Assembly (NCBI RefSeq): GCF_007680605.1
Contig: NZ_VEIO01000001.1
Location: 2,423,276 to 2,487,275 of the forward strand
DNA: 64,000 nucleotides
Source of the DNA: Paenibacillus xylanexedens
GTDB lineage: Bacteria; Bacillota; Bacilli; Paenibacillales; Paenibacillaceae
Direction of reading: 5' to 3'
This document shows, piece after piece, positions 1 to 8,024 of this stretch (the stretch's first letter is position 1; every line of letters starts with the position of its first letter). The notes under the pieces are model-generated. The model had not been told where the DNA came from, did not search any database, and worked only from the letters and a program-made list of their open reading frames with translations. The position numbers were made by a program, and so were the translations under genes.

Positions 1-305
1 GATTTCGAAGCCTTACCACTACCTGCCATTACTTCAACTAACGTATGCCCGGACCCCATCAGCTCCACATTCACATCCGGCAGAAGTTGCCGAAGCCGGG
101 GAATAATCTGCAAGATGTCAATAAGAATCAGGTTGCCGTCCTCCGGTCCGGGCTGCAACAGCTCAAGTTCCAGCAGCCTTTCTTCCTGATCCTCGGATGA
201 GGCCAGTACGTGGGCAATATCCCTCAGTTTGACCGCTCGCCCTCTCTGAATGCGAATCCGGCTGCGCATGCGAACGTAGACCGTTGGAGTGGGTGTCTGG
301 GACAT
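1..305 (-). CDS. spoVAA: Stage V sporulation protein AA, 5' part only
   Basis: The first ~101 residues of SpoVAA are present; the gene runs off the left edge. SpoVA proteins form the forespore inner-membrane channel that takes up dipicolinic acid during sporulation and releases it in germination. The N-terminus is basic (VYVRMRSRIRIQRGRAV) and is followed by a globular segment with the ILIDILQIIPRL stretch typical of the cytosolic SpoVAA domain. The ATG at 303-305 is preceded by AAAGGAG at good spacing. In B. subtilis spoVAA directly follows sigF on the same strand. Here it keeps orientation but is separated from sigF by about 2.7 kb of repeats and an araC/eamA pair. The identification rests on the N-terminal sequence plus the neighbourhood. 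Confidence 0.85.
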   Translation of the reverse strand, partial: MSQTPTPTVYVRMRSRIRIQRGRAVKLRDIAHVLASSEDQEERLLELELLQPGPEDGNLILIDILQIIPRLRQLLPDVNVELMGSGHTLVEVMAGSGKASK

Positions 306-337
306 CCAAAGCACTCCTTTACTGCGTAATTTAGGTT

Positions 338-367
338 AGTATTTGAAGAATGTGCAAATTTATTACA
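338..367 (-). promoter_or_regulatory. Candidate sigma-G-type promoter of spoVAA
   Basis: On the minus strand TGTAATA (361-367) and AATACTA (338-344) are separated by 16 bp and lie about 35 bp upstream of the spoVAA start. They resemble the forespore sigma-G elements (TGNATA and CATACTA), and B. subtilis spoVA is sigma-G dependent. One mismatch per box and a slightly short spacer keep this tentative. Confidence 0.35.
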
Positions 368-392
368 TTTAAATTGGAAAGAGTGTGGAGGG

Positions 393-663
393 GGCGCTTG
401 ACGCTACGGGATGGATCGGTATCGGGCGCTGGTTATCCCCGGATTTCTCGTTTTCTCCTTTTCAAGGAGGAAATCCCGTGATAAACGCGCTCGCTTCGCT
501 CCTTTTACCGATTCCTTCCCTCCGCTGGCTTGCCTCCCTCTCTTTTCCAAACCAAATGAAAGAAACTTGCGGGGGCGGGCAGGGGAAAAAGCTGAATGCT
601 GGTGCATGGAAGGAGAAAGACATGTGGGTGTCGTTAGGCGTACTGAGAGGAAAAAACGTGGAA
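393..663. repeat. Tandem 271-bp repeat, copy A
   Basis: This is the first unit of a direct tandem duplication. It starts at GGCGCTTGACGCTACGGG and includes a long near-identical core (to about position 573) with an internal dyad, GGATTT..TCTCC/GGAGG..AAATCC, around 450-478. The 3' third is more diverged from copy B. Open frames across it are repeated in both copies and look like by-products of the repeat, not genes. The hairpin and its neighbour motifs GGTTATCCCC and GTGATAAA recur in the element at 6009-6241. Confidence 0.85.
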
Positions 664-934
664 GGCGCTGGACGCTACGGGATGGATCGGTATCGGGCGC
701 TGGTTATCCCCGGATTTCTCGTTTTCTCCTTTCCAAGGAGGAAATCCCGTGATAAACGCGCTCGCTTCGCTCCTTTTACCGATTCCTTCCCTCCGCTGGC
801 TTGCCTCCCTCTTTTTTCCAAACCAAATGAATGATACTTGCCTGCAGGGGCCGGGGAAGAATGGAAACTCGTGCGCGGAAGGCTAAGGACAGTGGGGTGC
901 CAAAGACGTTGGGAAGAAGAAAAAACTACGTATC
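664..934. repeat. Tandem 271-bp repeat, copy B
   Basis: This second unit directly abuts copy A with the same period. The first ~170 bp differ from copy A at only a handful of positions (for example CTTTTC versus CTTTCC in the hairpin loop), while the last ~90 bp show partial similarity. It ends about 15 bp before the araC stop codon. Nothing in 306-948 looks coding apart from spurious frames within the repeat. Confidence 0.85.
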
Positions 935-948
935 TCATTATCCTCATC

Positions 949-1851
949 TTAGCTTCCCTTCTGCTCTTCCCTTCGATACTGTAAAGGCGTTATTTTCATC
1001 ATTTTTCGGAACTGTTCGATGAAGTAGCTGGTACTGTTGAACCCAACCTCATACGCGATTTCGGTGACACTGCGCTGTGAGAAACGCAAAAGCTCTGTAC
1101 TTTTTCGGATACGATAATCCAGCACATATTGCATGGGTGTCGTACGCAGTATTTGCTGAAAGTTTCGGCAGGTCTCCGCACGGCTTAATTGACCTACCTT
1201 TGCGATATCGTCCAGCCTGAGCGGCTCGGCATAGTTTTGATGAATCCACATCAGCATATGCTTCATACGTTTGCTACGGATCATCTCTGTTTCGTTATGT
1301 TCGAGTGAGTAACCATTCATAATTAACCTTTTCCATATCTCCAGCACAGCTCCTGCAATGTTCAGTTCATAATATGGAGCCTGCTCTTCAATTTCTTGTC
1401 TCACAAGAGCGATATTCTGAAGAAGCTGCTCTCCCCAGGAGTCAGATTTTTCGATCATAAGATATGGCAAATTCGTTGCTTTTACATACGGGTGTACGTA
1501 TTTCATGTAAATTTCGGCAGGGGCCAGTGATTGCGGGGACACATTCAAACAGAGATAAATGCTCGGATCGCCCATACTCCAATCCTCTGCCATATGCATC
1601 ATGCCGCTGTTAATGAATACCCCATTTCCTTCTGTAACCGCTACTTGCTGTTCATTAATATGAAATAACACTTCACCTTGAATCACTGCTACAAACTGCA
1701 ATTCATCATGCCAGTGCAAAGGAATATACCCTTGTGCATGCTCGGATATAGTGGTCTTGTAACAAGCGATAGACAGATCATCTGTACGATGTTCTGTCAT
1801 TTCCTTTAGCTGTTGATCGATGTCAAATTTTATTTTCCTCATCGTTCTCAT
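949..1851 (-). CDS. AraC family transcriptional regulator (cupin sensor)
   Basis: This is a 300-residue AraC/XylS-type DNA-binding regulator. Residues ~25-150 read as a cupin-like sensor (HWHDELQFVAVIQGEVLFHI), and the C-terminal ~100 residues hold two helix-turn-helix units (LDDIAKVGQLSRAETCRNFQ and VTEIAYEVGFNSTSYFIEQF). It is divergent from the EamA transporter gene with a 100-bp AT-rich spacer, the usual layout for a regulator controlling its neighbour; the link is inferred. The ribosome-binding site is poor, so the start could be the ATG at 1842 instead. It is not part of the conserved spoIIA-spoVA order and was probably inserted together with the transporter. The ligand is unknown. Confidence 0.88.
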   Translation of the reverse strand: MRTMRKIKFDIDQQLKEMTEHRTDDLSIACYKTTISEHAQGYIPLHWHDELQFVAVIQGEVLFHINEQQVAVTEGNGVFINSGMMHMAEDWSMGDPSIYLCLNVSPQSLAPAEIYMKYVHPYVKATNLPYLMIEKSDSWGEQLLQNIALVRQEIEEQAPYYELNIAGAVLEIWKRLIMNGYSLEHNETEMIRSKRMKHMLMWIHQNYAEPLRLDDIAKVGQLSRAETCRNFQQILRTTPMQYVLDYRIRKSTELLRFSQRSVTEIAYEVGFNSTSYFIEQFRKMMKITPLQYRREEQKGS

Positions 1852-1951
1852 CTCAATATTGTTATATTTTTTTTGTGTAATCTTGATATTAATTAAATTA
1901 ATCCTGTCCTAGTATATCACTATTCTTATATTTAAGGCGAGGCGAATAAAC

Positions 1952-2911
1952 ATGAAATCAATAGTGTCAACACCCAAGTTCAAAGGTATACTTCTGGTTT
2001 TGACAGGAGCTGCCTGCTGGGGTGTCGGAGGAACGGTGGCTCAAAATCTATTTCAAATGCACCATATCAATGTTAATTGGTATGTAACCGTGCGATTGTT
2101 AAGTGCCGGTATCCTTCTTCTTTTACTGCAATTATTTACACGTAGCCGTTCTCAGATTGTTGAAGTTTGGAAATCGAAACAAACAGCCCTGCCCTTTATT
2201 ATCTTTGGCTTGGTCGGCATGTTGGCTGTACAATACACTTACATGGCTTCCATTGATCACGGCAATGCGGCTGTCGCCACACTTTTGCAATATCTTTCTC
2301 CTGTCATGATCATGGTATACTTGGTGTTGCGTAAACAATCCCTGCTTACAGCCAAACATATAATCTGCGCTGTTCTGGCACTTGTGGGATGCTTCCTTCT
2401 GTTAACAAATGGCTCTCTGAATCAGTTATCCGTCTCGAAGCCAGCGGTGATCTGGGGATTGTTGTCGGCTGTATCTGCCGCATTTTATACATTGTATGCG
2501 GTCAGACTGCTTAACAAGTTTGATTCTCTCGTGGTTGTTGGCTGGGCTATGGTAATTGGAGGAGTGGCTATGAGCTTTGTTCATGCGCCATGGAAGATCC
2601 ACTTTACACTGCTGACACCAGAGACCTATAGTTATTTGTTGTTTTCCATATTGATTGGAACACTTCTCGCGTTCTGGTTCTACATTGCCAGCCTGAAATA
2701 CCTCACGCCTCAGGAGACCAGCTTGTTAGGGAGCGCCGAACCTTTGGCGGCAGTTGGTACTACAGTTCTTTGGCTGAATGAACCCTTCGGTATCTATCAA
2801 TGGTTAGGTACTGGCTGCATTATCCTTTTAATTGTCATTTTACAGCTCAAACGTTCGTCCTCCGTGTCCACACAAAATATTAAAACGACAAATAACCTCA
2901 TCGCTAAATAA
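1952..2911 (+). CDS. EamA/DMT-family membrane transporter
   Basis: This is a 319-residue integral membrane protein with about ten hydrophobic segments in two homologous halves, the drug/metabolite transporter (EamA) layout. Early motifs [18 protein letters not shown] and, in the second half, [20 protein letters not shown] are characteristic of this family, whose members export amino acids or other metabolites. The substrate cannot be read from sequence. The ATG follows an AAGGCGAGG ribosome-binding site. It is transcribed divergently from the AraC regulator and converges on sigF. An inverted repeat, ACCTCA/TGAGGT at about 2893-2922, overlaps its stop codon and may be a weak terminator between the two convergent genes. 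Confidence 0.88.
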   Translation: MKSIVSTPKFKGILLVLTGAACWGVGGTVAQNLFQMHHINVNWYVTVRLLSAGILLLLLQLFTRSRSQIVEVWKSKQTALPFIIFGLVGMLAVQYTYMASIDHGNAAVATLLQYLSPVMIMVYLVLRKQSLLTAKHIICAVLALVGCFLLLTNGSLNQLSVSKPAVIWGLLSAVSAAFYTLYAVRLLNKFDSLVVVGWAMVIGGVAMSFVHAPWKIHFTLLTPETYSYLLFSILIGTLLAFWFYIASLKYLTPQETSLLGSAEPLAAVGTTVLWLNEPFGIYQWLGTGCIILLIVILQLKRSSSVSTQNIKTTNNLIAK

Positions 2912-2994
2912 CGCGAATTGAGGTTGTTAGTTGTCGTATTATGATGAATGTACACTCATACCAATGGATGGAATCAGCCCTGAATAATCCTGAA

Positions 2995-3750
2995 TCACTG
3001 CGCGATTTGATCGCGTATAGATTGCAGTATTTTTTTCTCCAAACGTGAGACCTGCACTTGGGATATTCCCAGCCTGCTTGCCACTTCGGATTGAGTCTGA
3101 TCCCTGTAATACCGAAGGTACACGATAAGCCGCTCCCGTTCACTCAGGCCGCCGATTGCTTCATTCAGCGCCAGCTTGTCAAACCACTTCTCCTGAGACT
3201 CATCCGCGATCTGATCCATCAGTGTAATCGGATCACCATCATTCTCGAATACCGTCTCATGAATGGAGGTTGGCGGTTTGTTAGCCTCCTGGGCGAATAC
3301 CACTTCCTCCGGGGTAACCCCGAGTTCAGCCGCAACTTCCTTAATTGTGGGCAATCGATCCAGATGCTTGGACAGCTCATCCCTCTTTTTGCGGACTTTA
3401 TTCGCCATCTCTTTCAGCGAACGGCTGACCTTTAAGGTTCCGTCATCCCGTAGGAAACGCTGAATCTCACCAATAATCATCGGCACCGCATACGTCGAGA
3501 ATTTTACGTCGTAACTGAGATCGAACTTGTCCACTGACTTGAGCAGGCCGATACAACCAATCTGGAACAGATCCTCCGGTTCATATCCCCTGTTCATAAA
3601 ACGCTGCACGACGGACCAGACGAGTCTGATGTTGCAGTTCACCAGCGTATCCCGTGATTCATGGTCACCCGACTGACTGAGCGCAATCAGCCGTTTGACC
3701 TCGGCATCGTCCAAGTAGGTCTGTGAAGATGGTTTCACTTCAGCATCCAT
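2995..3750 (-). CDS. sigF: RNA polymerase sporulation sigma factor SigF
   Basis: Sigma-F is the first forespore-specific sigma factor; it is held inactive by SpoIIAB until septation. The 251-residue protein has region 2 (DLFQIGCIGLLKSVDKFD, with the core-binding and -10 recognition helix), region 3 (KVSRSLKEMANKVRKKRDEL) and region 4 with the -35 helix-turn-helix (SEVASRLGISQVQVSRLEKK). Length and sequence match the family throughout. It is the last gene of the dacF/spoIIAA-spoIIAB-sigF group, 14 bp after spoIIAB. The ribosome-binding site is weak (AGGGGTTGGTG), so translation may be coupled to spoIIAB. In B. subtilis spoVA follows directly; here araC/eamA intervene. Confidence 0.97.
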   Translation of the reverse strand: MDAEVKPSSQTYLDDAEVKRLIALSQSGDHESRDTLVNCNIRLVWSVVQRFMNRGYEPEDLFQIGCIGLLKSVDKFDLSYDVKFSTYAVPMIIGEIQRFLRDDGTLKVSRSLKEMANKVRKKRDELSKHLDRLPTIKEVAAELGVTPEEVVFAQEANKPPTSIHETVFENDGDPITLMDQIADESQEKWFDKLALNEAIGGLSERERLIVYLRYYRDQTQSEVASRLGISQVQVSRLEKKILQSIRDQIAQ

Positions 3751-3764
3751 AAGAACACCAACCC

Positions 3765-4220
3765 CTAATTATACAATGCTTTCTTGGATTCAATCCTTTT
3801 TTTCATCTTGATGGAGGTGCCTCTGCCGGGCTCACTGCTGACTTCGAATTCATCCATAAAATTTTCCATGATCGTAAATCCCATGCCCGACCGCTCAAGT
3901 TCGGGTTTGGACGTATACAGCGGCTGTTTGGCCAGATCAAGATCTTCGATGCCTTCGCCGCGGTCCTCTACAATGATCGTGATCATATCGTCACGAATCT
4001 CGGCCTGAATGGTCACAACACCTTCCGGATTGTTATCGTATCCGTGGATGATGCTATTGGTCACCGCTTCGGAGACGACCGTTTTGAGATCACTAAGCTC
4101 GTCCATCGTTGGATCAAGCTGAGAGATAAAAGCCGCAACGGTGACCCGTGCAAACGATTCATTCTCCGACTTGGCCGCAAATTGCAGATTCATGAAATTT
4201 GCCCCTGTTCCTTCATTCAT
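3765..4220 (-). CDS. spoIIAB: Anti-sigma F factor / serine kinase SpoIIAB
   Basis: SpoIIAB binds and inhibits sigma-F and phosphorylates SpoIIAA. The 151-residue protein carries the GHKL ATPase fold: N-box [13 protein letters not shown]1 box DRGEGIED and G2 box [11 protein letters not shown]. Its start overlaps the spoIIAA stop by 4 bp, which fits coupled translation and a balanced stoichiometry. The ATG at 4218-4220 has a GGAGGT site 6 bp upstream. A second ATG at 4191-4193 would give an N-terminus closer to the B. subtilis protein ([17 protein letters not shown]), so the first nine residues are uncertain. Confidence 0.97.
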   Translation of the reverse strand: MNEGTGANFMNLQFAAKSENESFARVTVAAFISQLDPTMDELSDLKTVVSEAVTNSIIHGYDNNPEGVVTIQAEIRDDMITIIVEDRGEGIEDLDLAKQPLYTSKPELERSGMGFTIMENFMDEFEVSSEPGRGTSIKMKKRIESKKALYN

Positions 4221-4570
4221 GAGACGACCTCCAGACCTGAGAGAGCAGTGCCCTCATTTTCGTATATCGGCATGATCTTGAACAATCCCGACATTTCCAG
4301 CAAACGGTATACCGGCGGATTTACATCACAGACAACCATTTTACCGCCTTTATTTTTGATCAACTTGTATCTTCCCAAAATAACACCAAGGCCTGAACTG
4401 TCCATAAACTCGAGGTCTTTCAAACTCAACACCAGATGTTCACATTGTCTGCGCTGTATCGCTTCATCCATCTGCATACGTACCATGTCAGCTGTATGGT
4501 GATCCAGCTCCCCGGATAATCGCACAATCAAAATCCCGCGGTGATGCTCCATGTCCACATTCAAGTTCAC
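4217..4570 (-). CDS. spoIIAA: Anti-anti-sigma F factor SpoIIAA
   Basis: This 117-residue STAS-domain protein, when unphosphorylated, releases sigma-F from SpoIIAB. The conserved loop [17 protein letters not shown] places the phosphorylatable serine at Ser58, the same number as in B. subtilis. The start is GTG at 4568-4570 with GGAGGAG about 11 bp upstream. It overlaps spoIIAB by 4 bp. The 143-bp upstream gap to dacF contains TTTTGTCGGG, a degenerate 0A-box-like match on the minus strand, consistent with the Spo0A/sigma-H control known for spoIIA, though the sequence alone does not prove it. Confidence 0.97.
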   Translation of the reverse strand: MNLNVDMEHHRGILIVRLSGELDHHTADMVRMQMDEAIQRRQCEHLVLSLKDLEFMDSSGLGVILGRYKLIKNKGGKMVVCDVNPPVYRLLEMSGLFKIMPIYENEGTALSGLEVVS

Positions 4571-4713
4571 GTTTGCCCACTCTCCTCCCTGTCTTAGAAC
4601 AAGGTTTTCTACGTTGCCAAAAGCTTTTCCTGCCCCCCGACAAAACTAGAAGAAAACTCCTATTTAACTACAAAAACCGTTCCAGCCCCAGGGAGAATGG
4701 CGTTTCTTGCCAA

Positions 4714-5889
4714 CTAATCGAACAAGTTCGAGGTTGTGCGTTTAAACAGCTTCCACCAGCCTGCCTTACCCACGTCTTGTGGAGCCTGGATATCAAACTC
4801 CTTAATCACTTCGTTGCCTTGATATACGACGAGTTTACCTACACTCTGACCAGCCTTGATTGGAGCCCTCACTTCTTTGGCTACAATCAGCTCATGCCGG
4901 ATATCTGTCGATTTGGCTCCTTTGCGCATCAGAACACTGTAGTTTTGCGCAGCATTCAGCGGCATCTCCGCAACATCACCTTTTTCAATCTTCAAACTGC
5001 CCAGCAGATCACCTGCTTTGTACAGTGCCTTCATCGTGTATTGAGCAAAAGCATAATCAAACATGGAGGATACTTCACTGTTCCGGGTTTTTGTATTCGG
5101 CTCGCCAAGGACTACCGCAACGACACGCAGTCCATCTTTAGAAGCTGTAGCCGACAGACAGAATTTCGCTTCGGACGTGTATCCCGTTTTCAAACCGTCT
5201 GCACCCTGATAGAAACGCACCAGTTTGTTGGTATTCACGAGCCAGAACGGCTTCTCGGAATCTTTACGCAAGTAGTCCTGATATGCACCGGTATACTTCG
5301 TAATGCCCTGATGTTTTAGCAGTTCACGGCTCATCACCGCGATATCGTGCGCAGAGGAATAATGATTATCCACCGGCAGACCGTTCGCATTGGCAAAACG
5401 CGTATCCTTCATGCCCAGCTCCTGCGCACGCTCGTTCATCATCTGTACAAAAGCCTCTTCCGAGCCAGCAAGCTTCTCGGCCATTGCTACAGATGCGTCA
5501 TTGCCGGAGGCCATGGCAATACCTTTTAACATATCATCCACGCTCATCTCTTCTCCAGGCTCCAGAAAGATCTGCGAGCCCCCCATAGAGGCCGCATATT
5601 CACTTGTTCTTACCTTATCCGTTAACTTCAGTTTGCCTGAACTAATCGCTTCCATGGTAAGCAACATGGTCATAATTTTCGTTATGCTCGCCGGAGGCAG
5701 CTGGTCATGACTGTTTTTCTCATAAATCACAGTTCCCGTATCTGCATCCATCAGAATGGCTGAACGTGCTGATGGAGCCAAATCCGCCCCGCTAGCAGTC
5801 TTTGGTTTCTCCTCAGCCAAAGCAGGAGATGCCACTAAGGGTAGCAGCATACAAAGGGTCATGAACGATGCCAGTATTCTTTTTTTCAC
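4714..5889 (-). CDS. dacF: D-alanyl-D-alanine carboxypeptidase DacF
   Basis: This is a low-molecular-weight penicillin-binding protein that trims pentapeptide side chains and tunes spore cortex cross-linking. The 391-residue protein has a Sec signal peptide (residues 1-25, cleavage near ALA-EE) and all three active-site motifs: SITK (Ser68-Lys71), SGN (128-130) and KTG (234-236). The C-terminal part fits the PBP5-like beta domain, and the very C-terminus (WWKLFKRTTSNLFD) is amphipathic, as in membrane-anchored members. An upstream RBS (GAGGAGGGAACC) supports the ATG. Its place directly before spoIIAA matches B. subtilis dacF, not another DacA-type paralogue. Confidence 0.95.
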   Translation of the reverse strand: MKKRILASFMTLCMLLPLVASPALAEEKPKTASGADLAPSARSAILMDADTGTVIYEKNSHDQLPPASITKIMTMLLTMEAISSGKLKLTDKVRTSEYAASMGGSQIFLEPGEEMSVDDMLKGIAMASGNDASVAMAEKLAGSEEAFVQMMNERAQELGMKDTRFANANGLPVDNHYSSAHDIAVMSRELLKHQGITKYTGAYQDYLRKDSEKPFWLVNTNKLVRFYQGADGLKTGYTSEAKFCLSATASKDGLRVVAVVLGEPNTKTRNSEVSSMFDYAFAQYTMKALYKAGDLLGSLKIEKGDVAEMPLNAAQNYSVLMRKGAKSTDIRHELIVAKEVRAPIKAGQSVGKLVVYQGNEVIKEFDIQAPQDVGKAGWWKLFKRTTSNLFD

Positions 5890-6008
5890 TAGGTTCCCTC
5901 CTCAAATGAATAGCGCGGTGGTAAGTCCTCGCATGTACTGCTATCCATTGTCGGCGGGTTTGAAGTAAATTATTCCAGTCTCAGCAGGTTTCCCCTAACT
6001 TTTTTTAC

Positions 6009-6241
6009 TATATAAGTTGAACTAAAAATTTTACACGGTCCACTCCGATGACAGAATAACCTGGAGAGTAGCGGTTATCCCCAGATTTTTTGGATTCCCT
6101 TTTCCAAAGGGGAAAATCCGGTGATAAAGGCGAAGCGTATGCTTCCGATGGTAGCTTTCTTTCAGAAAGCTTTTAGCTCCGCTTTTTCAGGTTTTTTCTG
6201 TCCTCTCCGTTATTGTGTAAAAGAATAGTTCAACTTATATA
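6009..6241. mobile_element. MITE-like element with terminal inverted repeats
   Basis: A 233-bp non-coding segment is bounded by 16-bp inverted repeats TATATAAGTTGAACTA (6009-6024) and its complement at 6226-6241, with a second TTTACAC/GTGTAAA pair just inside. Its interior carries the dyad GGATTCCCTTT..AAAGGGGAAAATCC, flanked by GGTTATCCCC and GTGATAAA as in the tandem repeat at 393-934, and the motif CACTCCGATGA that recurs at 12655. There is no coding capacity, so it would need a transposase supplied in trans. The rest of the gap 5890-6362 shows nothing beyond AT-rich flanks and the peroxidase RBS. Confidence 0.7.
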
Positions 6242-6362
6242 AGAAGAAAATTATTTATAGGGTTTACCTATGTAATTTATTATTTATATATATTTCTCCA
6301 ATGAGCAATCGTGGCTTAAGATAGATATGTAACTATTGAAATAATGTAGGAGGATGATTCAG

Positions 6363-6914
6363 ATGTCTTTTTATGATAATAAAGTTCATTTCATCGATGG
6401 AGAGCTAGCCGATCTAACCATTTACCGAGGAAAAGTACTCCTTGTTGTAAACACAGCCAGTAAGTGTAGCTACTCTCGTCAATTTGAGACACTTCAACAG
6501 CTGTATGAGAAGTACCAGCATTATGGTTTCGAGATTCTAGCATTTCCGTGTAACCAGTTTAATGAGAAAGAGCCAGGGGACAATTCGGAAGTGAAAGCTC
6601 ACTGTGAAAATCAATTGAAGTTAACGTTCCCGTTATTTGAAAAAATCGAAGTCAGGGGGCTGAACGCTCATCCGATCTTTCAATTTTTAACCGAACAAGC
6701 ACCATTTCTAGGCTTTGACACCGAAACGGCTAGCGGAGAATGGATGCACCATTTTCTAAACGAAAAATTCCCTGATATCTACAAGGGTGATGGGGTCAAG
6801 TGGAACTTCACTAAATTTTTGATCGATCAGAACGGTCAGGTACGAGGAAGATTTGAGACAACGACGGAACCATTGGAGATTGAACCAAGCATTCAATCAT
6901 TGCTATCCATGTAA
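6363..6914 (+). CDS. Glutathione peroxidase family protein (BsaA-like)
   Basis: This is a 183-residue thioredoxin-fold peroxidase that reduces hydroperoxides; bacterial non-selenium members usually depend on thioredoxin. The peroxidatic Cys35 (NTASKCSYSRQ), the Gln of FPCNQF and the Trp-Asn of KWNFTKF complete the catalytic tetrad. The usual KCGFTPQ is KCSYSRQ here, a mild deviation. An ATG at 6354 lies directly against the AGGAGG site, so the ATG at 6363 (9-bp spacing) is the better start. It stands alone on the plus strand between dacF and pupG, next to the MITE-like element, and interrupts conserved order. A bidirectional terminator separates it from convergent pupG. Confidence 0.9.
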   Translation: MSFYDNKVHFIDGELADLTIYRGKVLLVVNTASKCSYSRQFETLQQLYEKYQHYGFEILAFPCNQFNEKEPGDNSEVKAHCENQLKLTFPLFEKIEVRGLNAHPIFQFLTEQAPFLGFDTETASGEWMHHFLNEKFPDIYKGDGVKWNFTKFLIDQNGQVRGRFETTTEPLEIEPSIQSLLSM

Positions 6915-6952
6915 AGTGAATATCATCATTCTCATATTCCATATTATAAAAA

Positions 6953-6997
6953 AAGGAACAACTCATTGAGCAAACATCATTCAATGAATTGTTCCTT
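6953..6997. terminator. Bidirectional terminator between gpx and pupG
   Basis: AAGGAACAA (6953-6961) pairs with TTGTTCCTT (6989-6997) and an inner TCATTGA/TCAATGA pair extends the stem. A-rich sequence on the left and T-rich sequence on the right let it act for both convergent genes. Confidence 0.8.
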
Positions 6998-7044
6998 ATT
7001 TAATCCGTCATAAAGATCACTATTGTTTATTCTTCAGTTCCTCA

Positions 7045-7869
7045 TTACATCTTGGGAATAACCGCCAGCACGAGCGCCAGGAAAGCTTCACGTACACGCT
7101 CAGTCGTTTCCATTACCTCGTCATGTGACAACGGTTGATCCAGGATACCCGCTGCCATGTTACTGATGCAAGAAATGCCCAGCACTTCAATACCCGCATG
7201 GCGAGCGACGATCACTTCAGAAACGGTGGACATCCCTACCGCATCGGCACCGAGAGTACGAAGCATTCTGATCTCTGCCGGAGTTTCGTAGTTAGGGCCA
7301 AGCAGGCCTGCATACACACCTTCTCGCACAGTAAAACCTTGAGTTGCCGCTGTATCTTTGGCAAGTGCACGCAGACGACGGCTGTAGGCTTCGGATAAAT
7401 CCGGGAAGCGTACGCCGAGCGCAGCATCATTCGGACCAATTAACGGGTTTTTGCCAGTCATATTCAAATGATCGGAGATAAGCATCAAGTCGCCCGCTTG
7501 ATAAGATGTATTTACGCCGCCAGCTGCATTCGTTACCAGCAGACTGCTTACGCCCAGCGCTTTCATGACACGTACCGGGAATGCCGTCAATTCCGGGCCG
7601 TATCCTTCGTACATATGAAAGCGGCCTTTCATCATTACAACCGGACGGCCTTGAATCGTACCAAGCAGCAGTTCGCCTTCATGCCCTTCTACAGTGGACA
7701 CCGGAAAATGCGGAATATCCTGATACGCGATGTTAACGCCATCCTCAATTAGTTCAGCCAGGACGCCGAGGCCTGACCCGAGAATCAAACCGACTTCCGG
7801 CTTGATGGAGCTTTTGCTTTGAATATAGGCTGCCGCCTCTGCAATCATCTGTTGGTTTAGTGTTGTCAT
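7045..7869 (-). CDS. pupG: Purine nucleoside phosphorylase (PupG, trimeric class)
   Basis: This enzyme cleaves guanosine/inosine-type nucleosides with phosphate to base and ribose 1-phosphate in purine salvage. The 274-residue length and the motifs GLILGSGLGVLAE (phosphate loop), MKGRFHMYEGY, VTNAAGGVN and GMSTVSEVIVARHAG identify the trimeric PNP family. The ATG has AAGGAGG ten bases upstream. It lies between xerD and dacF, as in B. subtilis, but the phosphopentomutase gene (drm) that sits between xerD and pupG there is absent: only 155 bp separate the two. Ribose 1-phosphate would then have to be processed by an enzyme encoded elsewhere. Confidence 0.95.
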   Translation of the reverse strand: MTTLNQQMIAEAAAYIQSKSSIKPEVGLILGSGLGVLAELIEDGVNIAYQDIPHFPVSTVEGHEGELLLGTIQGRPVVMMKGRFHMYEGYGPELTAFPVRVMKALGVSSLLVTNAAGGVNTSYQAGDLMLISDHLNMTGKNPLIGPNDAALGVRFPDLSEAYSRRLRALAKDTAATQGFTVREGVYAGLLGPNYETPAEIRMLRTLGADAVGMSTVSEVIVARHAGIEVLGISCISNMAAGILDQPLSHDEVMETTERVREAFLALVLAVIPKM

Positions 7870-8024
7870 GAGATGTTGTTCCTCCTTGAGTAGTAACGAT
7901 CCGTTTATGATTCAGCAGGGTTGTCATGTCTACGTCTGTGTTGGCGCAAGAAGAAATCTAACACGCAACCCGCGTATGTATAACGGCGTTGGTTGGTTTC
8001 ATGTTGCAAACTATGCATTTAGCC

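Noticed and set aside
385..947. Short open frames in the tandem repeat
   Set aside because: They appear identically in both copies in two strands and have no RBS; the repeat itself explains them.
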